Positions 1 through 5,847 of a DNA stretch of 64,000 bases are shown here, piece by piece; positions within the stretch are counted from its first letter, which is position 1, and each line of letters opens with the position of its first letter. The stretch spans positions 1 to 64,000 of the forward strand of contig VRUL01000001.1 in assembly GCA_019456145.1 (NCBI GenBank), written 5' to 3'. Source of the DNA: Planctomycetota bacterium. GTDB lineage: Bacteria; Planctomycetota; Phycisphaerae; Sedimentisphaerales; Anaerobacaceae. Made by a program: the position numbers and the translations under genes. The notes below the pieces were generated by a model. It had not been told where the DNA came from and did no database searches. It saw only the letters and a list, made by a program, of their open reading frames with translations.

Positions 1-32
1 GTTTTACCCGCCACTCCGGCCGTATATTATCA

Positions 33-1397
33 TCAACGACCACTTTCCTCAGTCGCCACCGAAGGTGTGTCAACTTGAGAACTTTCTTTAATAGAAACTT
101 TCGTCTCTTCGAGTGGCCTCCGGACGCTCGATGGAGCAACGCCGCTCTTAAGTGCGGTCATCATACCGACAGCTTCCAGATAGTTTTCAACGATAAAGAG
201 CTTGCCTGGTGAAAATGGCAATTCTTCCAGCTTATTGTCCATACGGTTGCTGTTCTCTTTCACGGCGATTACCGGTATCCCTTGTTCCAGCGCCGCTAAC
301 GTTGGCAGCCCCACACAACCGTCAGGAATAACCACGCAGGATATATCAGCAGCCGTCAATACTCCCGGATGTGTAAAAACCATCTTGTCAGTGATGATTC
401 GTGGGCTTCGGTGAAGTCCCTTCAATACCGAATGAATAAAACAGTTTGATATAGCTTCTGCCGACATTCGCGGGTCAACTATCCCCAAATCAAGATTTGC
501 AATCTCCATAGTTTCAAACATCGGCGCATGTGCCGCCGGAACACCGAAAAGCATGGTTATAGCATGGGTCAGCATCGCCTCAACACCGCCCCATGGATTT
601 ACCATCTCCCCATGTTTCTCGTAGTATACGGTATGAAACTCTTCTGGAACATCTATCACCGATGCCAAAGCTACAGCATCGTACTCTCCTCTATGCTGCC
701 GCAATACTGCGCAAATCTGCTCCAATCCTTCAACTCGCCCTACAGCACTTCCCGAAGTAGAATACCTCGCCAACATCCGTATCGGCGGCTCAACCTCAAC
801 CACTAACGGGCACTCTAAACCCAAAGCAGCCCGAGCAGCGGAAACAGCATTAATGGTTAATTCTGAAATTCGCTCGTCCTTGTGCTTATCAATAAGAACG
901 ATTACACGATTTGCTCGAACCTTTTGAAGCCCAACCGTTCCCATAAGTAAATTCGTGATAACGCTGCCCTCCACATACAATCCATTCTCCGGCAGTTCGT
1001 TAATATCCGATGCGTTTACTACATTAGGATGCGTTATCAGTGTATCGCACGCACCGGCCAACAATCTTGCCGCTGGCCCGGCGTCACCCGCATGACCCCC
1101 TATCTCTGCGCCGATCCCCGTTGGCACAATCATCACTGCGTTAAACTTATCCGTATTTTCAACTTCCCTTCTCTCAAGGTCAAATATAGACGTTGACTTT
1201 GAAACAGAAAAGTAATCCGTCCCTGTTAACAAGCCCAACTCACAGTGATATTTCTCTGAATCGCTTTGCGTTACTGCAAATCTTATCGGTATTCCTTTGC
1301 CATCAACATGCTTGCCTACAACCTCATCAAAATATGCCAAAAGTGAGTCATTCCCCATATATACTGATATATCAATTTCCTGCTCAATCAACAGCAT
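33..1397 (-). CDS. DUF3326 family protein
   Basis: Protein of about 454 residues recognised as DUF3326 by the glycine-rich motif PTGIGAEIGGHAGDAGP near residue 90, followed by a conserved stretch (THPNVVNASDINELP). The biochemical function of the family is not known to me. I see no signal peptide or membrane segment, so it is probably cytoplasmic. The chosen ATG at 1397 has a GAAAGGA ribosome site about six bases upstream and lies one base after the stop of the SAM decarboxylase-like gene; a longer reading from 1481 would overlap that gene by 83 bases and lacks family resemblance at its N-terminus. It is the last gene of a tightly packed minus-strand run starting at the ptuA homologue. Confidence 0.8.
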   Translation of the reverse strand: MLLIEQEIDISVYMGNDSLLAYFDEVVGKHVDGKGIPIRFAVTQSDSEKYHCELGLLTGTDYFSVSKSTSIFDLERREVENTDKFNAVMIVPTGIGAEIGGHAGDAGPAARLLAGACDTLITHPNVVNASDINELPENGLYVEGSVITNLLMGTVGLQKVRANRVIVLIDKHKDERISELTINAVSAARAALGLECPLVVEVEPPIRMLARYSTSGSAVGRVEGLEQICAVLRQHRGEYDAVALASVIDVPEEFHTVYYEKHGEMVNPWGGVEAMLTHAITMLFGVPAAHAPMFETMEIANLDLGIVDPRMSAEAISNCFIHSVLKGLHRSPRIITDKMVFTHPGVLTAADISCVVIPDGCVGLPTLAALEQGIPVIAVKENSNRMDNKLEELPFSPGKLFIVENYLEAVGMMTALKSGVAPSSVRRPLEETKVSIKESSQVDTPSVATEESGR

Positions 1398-1398
1398 C

Positions 1399-1770
1399 TT
1401 AAATCCTTTCAATAAAATGCGTCCTGCATTCCTTTGCGCCAAACCACTCTTTGGTGACCTGTTCTGCAACTTTTTCATCAAATGTCTTGCACGAGAATAT
1501 ATTGATATATACTGCTTTCAGCAAGTCTAAAGTATGTACTACGATAGTGCTGGTGAGTATGAACTGAACAGCCGAAGTCCCTTTTGTGTGCGGCGAAGTT
1601 TGTCTTTCTTCTTCTGTAACACCCACATCATCCCACCAGTACCGCTCACATTTCTCCATATCGATTGCTTTGCACACTTTATCAAAATATTTGTCCAGAC
1701 TCCCCCTGCTGAACTTCGACACGTCGCACCCGTGCAAGTCCATAATTAGCTCAAAGCCATATGCCTTCAT
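1399..1770 (-). CDS. S-adenosylmethionine decarboxylase-like protein with altered processing site
   Basis: The 123-residue length and pattern match the bacterial SpeD/SpeH fold: an N-terminal GFELIMDLHGCD strand, then KGTSAVQFILTSTIVVHT and INIFSCKTFD. By alignment to the classical Thermotoga enzyme (ESH..HT...FTCG), the pyruvoyl-forming Ser, the processing His and the catalytic Cys are present, but the Glu before the serine and the His after it are both Thr (TST instead of ESH). It may still self-cleave to a pyruvoyl enzyme acting on SAM or another amino acid, or may be inactive. It lies 14 bases after ptuB and one base before the DUF3326 gene, so co-transcription is likely. Fold call fairly firm, activity open. 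Confidence 0.72.
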   Translation of the reverse strand: MKAYGFELIMDLHGCDVSKFSRGSLDKYFDKVCKAIDMEKCERYWWDDVGVTEEERQTSPHTKGTSAVQFILTSTIVVHTLDLLKAVYINIFSCKTFDEKVAEQVTKEWFGAKECRTHFIERI

Positions 1771-1784
1771 CTCGGCTATTGCCT

Positions 1785-2609
1785 CTATGAATTGTCAGCC
1801 AAAAAAACCGCGGAGTTATTCAAAACAAATCTGACAACTCCCGCATACTCACTGCTGGCAGAAAGGAGCTCCTCAAGTAGTTCCTCCAAAAAACCTACCG
1901 CATCCTCATTGCCTTGAGACTTCGCTTCTTTGATCTTCTCAAGAAAATGGATCGTAAAATCCATAATAACTTTTCTAGCATCACGAAGCTTTCTTCTCTT
2001 AAGGTGAAATACTTCGATCGTTTTTTCCCCATAAGGGTTATCCTCCAACGCCAGAACCTGCCCCTGTGGGTCATACGCCATGTACCACTCAGGGTCATCG
2101 TAGCACGGGTCTATCAGAAGAGTGGCCTCTTCATAGATATCATCATCGGGTCCCATAGCCCTGGTTGCCTCTGCCCCATCAAGAAGAGGGAACTGGTCAA
2201 GTTTGCCTCCCGAGGGAAGAGTGCGAGGATCTCCCCATCTGGGTTTGTCCTTGCGCAATTGATTGCAGTGGGGACAGGACAGGTACAAGTTTTCCCACTT
2301 ATAACCCAGCCAGTAGTAACCTGGATGTTTCTTTCGTTCGGCCACTCGCCCCTTAGGACGAAAATGCTCAACATCAGAATCAGCCCCCGCTAGAAATTTT
2401 GTTTCACAGTATGCGCACTTGTCGAAGAAGAGCTTCTCCAAGGCCGGCTTGAGTCGGGCTTCGTCCGCATAAACATTCCTATCCCATTTATGCCCACTCC
2501 TTTCATTCTTTGCAAGCTCCGTTGCTTCCACAGCATCGTCGAACCATGACTCAGGCGGCCTAATGTCCCTTCCACTCTCGTCCTTCCGGTAACGATCTAC
2601 GAAGATCAA
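1785..2609 (-). CDS. ptuB: PtuB-like HNH endonuclease of a Septu-type defence system
   Basis: 274-residue HNH nuclease of the PtuB/TIGR02646-like type. The zinc and nuclease core is visible: CAYCE around residue 66, DVEHFRPKGR, a WLGYKWENLYLSCPHCN segment, and the family motif LLIDPCYDDPEWY. In Septu systems PtuB is the nuclease that acts with the ATPase PtuA against phage. The start is TTG at 2609, eight bases after GGAGG; that ribosome site overlaps the ptuA stop codon (TAGGAGG), which suggests translational coupling. The gene lies 12 bases downstream of ptuA. Assignment is by motif and gene pairing; a related ATPase-HNH pair, such as a retron effector, cannot be fully excluded, but no reverse transcriptase is nearby. 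Confidence 0.85.
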   Translation of the reverse strand: MIFVDRYRKDESGRDIRPPESWFDDAVEATELAKNERSGHKWDRNVYADEARLKPALEKLFFDKCAYCETKFLAGADSDVEHFRPKGRVAERKKHPGYYWLGYKWENLYLSCPHCNQLRKDKPRWGDPRTLPSGGKLDQFPLLDGAEATRAMGPDDDIYEEATLLIDPCYDDPEWYMAYDPQGQVLALEDNPYGEKTIEVFHLKRRKLRDARKVIMDFTIHFLEKIKEAKSQGNEDAVGFLEELLEELLSASSEYAGVVRFVLNNSAVFLADNS

Positions 2610-2621
2610 AGCATAATCCTC

Positions 2622-3857
2622 CTACAGACCATATTTCTTAGCCACTTTCTCGAACCTTTCGATCAAGGGATTATCCCTTATCCCCGGAACTTGTTGCGAT
2701 ATCAAATCCCTCACCAAAGACTTGAGGTTCTGCGTCTGTCTGTTGGTTCTCTTATCCTTCGGAATACTTATCAGCCCGCGATACTCCGCCAACTTCTTGT
2801 TTGTTTCAGGCGAGTAAACATCAGAATCGAACAACCTGTCGTCAACAAGCATATCCTCAGCAGAATAGCCCCTAAAATCACGTACGTCACTGTCAGCCAC
2901 AACTTTCTTACCTTCTCTTTTCAAAACAACGACCTCCGATGGTGTTGCCCCTAAGGCGACCAGCGGACTGTGCGTTGTTGCGATGATTTGAAGATCGGGA
3001 AACAATTCGCTAAGTTTATCCAATAGGTCTATCTGCATTGACGGATGAAGGTGCTGCTCAATTTCGTCAAGTAGAATCGTTCCTTTAACGTTCCCTGTCG
3101 ATGTGATGCACTCCGCACGCATGGCCCACGCATATATGTCCAACAGCCAACCGAAAGTCATGCGATAACCATCAGCCCAGCCCTCCAGCGGGATATGTCT
3201 TCCAATCTCAGGCCCGGAGATTACCACGCCCCCTCCTTTGGGAAGTTCTATCTTGTCCCTCCCCCCAAGGCCCAATGCTTTCTTAATCCTTTCCATTGTC
3301 GTCTCATAGAATTTCATTCCTAGGAAATCACGCAGTCTTCTAAGAGCTATTTCAGATCCTACTAACGGCTGGGCATACACAAATAACGTATACACAGAGT
3401 CCTGAATCCGGTAGGCTCGAAACGTTTCCTCTCCACCAGGTGACCTTACAGCGCCATACCCACACACAAACACATTATTGGCCCGCCACTTCTTCGGTAC
3501 TTTTTTTTCTAAAAAATCCTTCCCGTGTTCCCTACCAAGAAAAGTCTTCACAAGTATTGGCCGCGACCCCTTTCCTCCCGGTGACAAGCGAATTCTTATC
3601 TCTGCGGACTTCTTGCCTTCTCGAACTAACTCCCCAACGTCTTCAGCTAAGAGCCCGGGTGCATCAACTGCATCGCACAATCCGATCGCAACGGATCTCA
3701 AGAATGTAGTTTTACACGTACCGTTTTTCCCAATGATAACCGTTCGCATTCTGGGTCGCCGGACGCACTTCTTATTCCCAAGTAATGTTGCGGTCAAGTC
3801 CAAATCGACTTTCTCGAATCCGCGAATATTCTCGAGATATATTCTGGTAATATACAT
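2622..3857 (-). CDS. ptuA: PtuA-like AAA ATPase of a Septu-type defence system
   Basis: 411-residue SMC/ABC-like ATPase beginning YITRIYLENIRGFEKVDLDL. The Walker A region at about residues 43-50 reads GKNGTCKT, with Cys where Gly normally precedes the Lys. The Walker B/D-loop GTILLDEIEQHLHP and the H-loop TTHSPL are intact, and a signature-like GWADGYRMTFG lies ahead of them. This layout with a downstream HNH gene is that of Septu PtuA, which assembles with PtuB and controls its nuclease activity. The ATG at 3857 has an AAGGGA site upstream. It is the first gene of a four-gene run, with a weak promoter candidate just upstream. No membrane segment is seen. Confidence 0.83.
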   Translation of the reverse strand: MYITRIYLENIRGFEKVDLDLTATLLGNKKCVRRPRMRTVIIGKNGTCKTTFLRSVAIGLCDAVDAPGLLAEDVGELVREGKKSAEIRIRLSPGGKGSRPILVKTFLGREHGKDFLEKKVPKKWRANNVFVCGYGAVRSPGGEETFRAYRIQDSVYTLFVYAQPLVGSEIALRRLRDFLGMKFYETTMERIKKALGLGGRDKIELPKGGGVVISGPEIGRHIPLEGWADGYRMTFGWLLDIYAWAMRAECITSTGNVKGTILLDEIEQHLHPSMQIDLLDKLSELFPDLQIIATTHSPLVALGATPSEVVVLKREGKKVVADSDVRDFRGYSAEDMLVDDRLFDSDVYSPETNKKLAEYRGLISIPKDKRTNRQTQNLKSLVRDLISQQVPGIRDNPLIERFEKVAKKYGL

Positions 3858-3907
3858 TTTCCCGATCCCTTCATCGTTTACTGGTACAATGATACAATAC
3901 GCCCCAG

Positions 3908-3936
3908 AGATTACTCAATACCCCCATCTCCGTCAA
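3908..3936 (-). promoter_or_regulatory. Candidate promoter of the ptuA operon
   Basis: On the minus strand TTGACG (3931-3936) is followed after 17 bases by TAATCT (3908-3913), about 50 bases ahead of the ptuA start. The -35 box matches consensus at five of six positions, the -10 box only at three of six, so the call is tentative. Confidence 0.3.
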
Positions 3937-4097
3937 CAAAAGAAATCCCGCCAAGTTTGTTTTCCCTCATAGTTCTACCCCCAAAATACCCCAAATTCCA
4001 AGTCTTGTCAATATAAAGAGTTCCGACAATATTCCCGCATTTACGCATACACTCATTTACTCATTCTCAAAATATTTATTAAATTGTTATATTTTTA

Positions 4098-4126
4098 TTG
4101 AACATTCCAACGGAGTTTGGTATAAT
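4098..4126 (+). promoter_or_regulatory. Strong sigma70-like promoter upstream of a repeat region
   Basis: TTGAAC (4098-4103), a 17-base spacer, then a perfect TATAAT (4121-4126) with an extended -10 TGG. No protein gene follows for more than 1.2 kb; the first recognisable element downstream is the structured repeat at 4262. It may drive a non-coding RNA or be a remnant. Confidence 0.5.
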
Positions 4127-4261
4127 ACAAACAGATTGAGTATTTAGAATGTTAAACTGGGCAATCAGAAGTCTATAGTTGTTGGTTAGTTGTCTTTAGC
4201 CATAAGACTTCTCTGTGAAATCTGTGAACTCTGTGGCTGGATTTAAAGCGGAGAACCGCAA

Positions 4262-4312
4262 GTCGTAAGCCACAGCGTGGCAAGGTCTTATGATCAGCAG
4301 GTCAAGTCAAAT
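4262..4312 (+). repeat. Two-hairpin structured repeat, copy 1
   Basis: About 51 bases shared with 20917-20968. The first 29 bases are identical in both copies and contain a hairpin GCCAC-AGC-GTGGC (4269-4281). It is followed at once by a second hairpin TGATC-AGCA-GGTCA (4291-4304), whose stem differs in the other copy but remains paired, and then by CAAGTCAAAT. The conserved pairing points to a structured RNA or a palindromic mobile repeat. Confidence 0.6.
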
Positions 4313-4486
4313 ATCAATAATCAGTAATCATTTGCCAAAGGTGAATGCTCGATGAACAATAATCATTCATCAATAATCCTTAATCATTTATATAGCTGGC
4401 TTCTGAAAAAGGCCATTTTGATGGCCTTGTGGACGAAGGAAGGTCTCTGCGTCAAAAGCTCGCTTTTAGAGCAGAGTTTGCCAAGA

Positions 4487-4509
4487 CTTGTCCGCCATCC
4501 GTGTGGTGG
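4487..4509 (+). repeat. CCGCCA hairpin repeat, copy 1
   Basis: CTTGT followed by the stem CCGCCA (4492-4497), a six-base loop and TGGTGG (4504-4509), with one G-U pair. A near-identical hairpin with a fully Watson-Crick stem is at 5053-5075 within the same intergenic region. Confidence 0.45.
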
Positions 4510-4718
4510 AACACCAAGCCGGCTAATATCTCTGTACTCCCTATGGCTATTTTCTTTGTTTCTTCGTGCTTTTTGTTTTTTGCTTTTCCGTCCAACCGTT
4601 AAACCGTTCAACCGTCAAACCGTAAACATTCGTGCCTTTTTATGGCTAAAAAATCCGCGAAATCTGCGTAATCCGTGGTTAATGAACTATTTACCTGCTT
4701 ATAAGGCACCCTTTTCCC

Positions 4719-4795
4719 CTCCTTACTCCTTACTTCTTACTCCTTACTCCTTACTTCTTACTCCTTACTTCTTACTCCTTACTCCTTACTCCTTA
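4719..4795 (+). repeat. Heptanucleotide tandem array (CTCCTTA/CTTCTTA)n
   Basis: Eleven perfect-length seven-base units, 8 CTCCTTA and 3 CTTCTTA, end to end with no interruption. A pure pyrimidine-plus-A array of this kind is a variable-number repeat. The seven-base period is not a multiple of three, which argues against coding use. Confidence 0.85.
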
Positions 4796-4823
4796 TTTTT
4801 ACGTGCCTTCGGCCCCTTTACAT

Positions 4824-5053
4824 CTGTAGAGAAGCCTTTACAAATCTTCTCCTTAATTATGCAAAACGAACCCAATTTCCGAAAAAGTCAAATGAACGTA
4901 AATAAAGTATTAATAAAGGAATATGAAAAAAAGGACACTTGGTTACCTGGGAAAAACGAACCCAAAACGAACCCAATCAAAGCCAATTCAAACCCAATTA
5001 AAGCCAATAAAATGCCAAAACAAACCCAATACGGACCCAATCAAACCCAATGC
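4824..5053 (+). repeat. NEPNF-type repeat element, copy A
   Basis: AT-rich, strand-asymmetric sequence that starts with a conserved 35-base leader (CTGTAGAG...TTTACAAATC...TTAATT) and then ATGCAAAACGAACCCAATTT. In the plus frame it reads MQNEPNF..SQMNV, followed by a repeated NEPKTNPIKAN-type motif and KMPKQTQ. It is built from AAACCCAAT and AAAGCCAAT units of nine bases. A homologous element is at 21049-21360. Similar translated strings recur, to my recollection, in planctomycete genomes as orphan hypothetical proteins; whether it is ever translated is unknown. No good ribosome binding site precedes the ATG. Confidence 0.65.
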
Positions 5054-5075
5054 TTGTCCGCCATCAGTGTGGCGG
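5053..5075 (+). repeat. CCGCCA hairpin repeat, copy 2
   Basis: CTTGT followed by the stem CCGCCA (5058-5063), loop TCAGTG and TGGCGG (5070-5075). It abuts the 3' end of NEPNF copy A and matches the hairpin at 4487-4509 in sequence and fold. Confidence 0.45.
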
Positions 5076-5390
5076 GTCAAAGGCAAAACTACAAACAACC
5101 GCCCATATTACAACTGATAATGCGTACTTGGTGCTATAAATCAACGGCCATGTTTACAAAATACAACGTTAGCCGTAACTGTTTCTCAATAAAATCATTA
5201 CATCCAATAAAAAAACACTTGCAAATCCAAAGTGTTGATTTCCTGCAACACAGGCTTTTAACCCATATAAGGGTTGTGTTTCGGAAAGTAGAAACAAAAC
5301 TTAAGGACTATGCAAAAGGTTGACCTGATTAGCTGTTTTTGGGCATAAGCGATGAAGTTAAGCAAAAAGCTTTTTTTAGGACATTTAGGT

Positions 5391-5504
5391 ATGAATTTTG
5401 CATTAATTACTATTAAGACAATTTATAACCAAGAGGCTTCGGAGGATACCGGATCTAAGGTGACTGAAGAGGAAGAGCCTCGCACGAAAGAAAGACAACG
5501 GTGA
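5391..5504 (+). CDS. Possible 37-residue leader ORF coupled to the coiled-coil gene
   Basis: ATG at 5391 opens a short frame (MNFALITIKTIYNQEASEDT...) with a charged, Glu-rich C-terminus. It ends at a TGA (5502-5504) that overlaps the next ATG as TGATG, the usual sign of translational coupling. The ribosome site (AGGACATTTAGGT) is weak and I recognise no family. Support is only the overlap and the plausible composition. Confidence 0.3.
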   Translation: MNFALITIKTIYNQEASEDTGSKVTEEEEPRTKERQR

Positions 5505-5764
5505 TGGACGAGGCAAAATTAGAAGGTAAACTTAACGAACTGGTGAAAGAATTTGGGGGTATGGCCAATCCCCAGTATAGGAAACTGGCTGCACTGGCCG
5601 AAAAGGCACAAGACAACCGTAATCGGCTTCAAAAAAGCGTTGATAACTTGCAGGAATCTCTCGATTATCTGCGGATATGCATTAAATACCAGCTCTTCGA
5701 CTTAGAAGCGACTCGGCGGGAAAATAAGTACCTCAGAAAGCTGCTTGAGGAAAAAGACGCCTGA
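5504..5764 (+). CDS. Small coiled-coil protein, function unknown
   Basis: 86-residue, highly charged, helical protein (DEAKLEGKLNELVKEFGG... to RKLLEEKDA) with heptad-like Leu spacing from about residue 35 to the end, consistent with a coiled coil. It has no signal peptide, membrane segment or catalytic motif. ATG at 5504 is preferred over the GTG just before it because it overlaps the upstream stop as TGATG. I do not recognise the family; the normal codon usage and charge pattern make it a credible gene. Confidence 0.6.
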   Translation: MDEAKLEGKLNELVKEFGGMANPQYRKLAALAEKAQDNRNRLQKSVDNLQESLDYLRICIKYQLFDLEATRRENKYLRKLLEEKDA

Positions 5765-5847
5765 TACAAATGCGTATCAGCTCCTTCTGTTCTCGCCAGA
5801 CGCGTTACGAGCGCCAAATACCGCCGACAGTTTTAGGAGTGCATAGT

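Larger units (their letters stand above)
3937..5390. other. Repeat-rich intergenic region without a convincing gene
   Basis: About 1.45 kb of non-coding sequence between the ptuA operon and a small coiled-coil gene. It contains a sigma70-like promoter (4098-4126), a short structured repeat (4262-4312), two CCGCCA/TGGCGG hairpins, an 11-copy heptanucleotide array (4719-4795) and a NEPNF element (4824-5053), listed separately. Fragments such as GTGAAATCTGTGAACTCTGTGG near 4215 resemble the dispersed repeat that flanks the GxxExxY gene at 28.5 kb. An open frame of 323 codons crosses the area but is made of repeats and pyrimidine-rich simple sequence and is not believed. Confidence 0.7.

Noticed and set aside
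1785-3857. Retron system (ATPase plus HNH effectors occur with some retrons)
   Set aside because: No reverse transcriptase or msr/msd-like sequence is found on either side.
4352-5323. 323-codon open frame across the repeat region
   Set aside because: It is composed of a heptanucleotide array, hairpin repeats and the NEPNF element; composition is abnormal, there is no ribosome site, and the array period is not a multiple of three.
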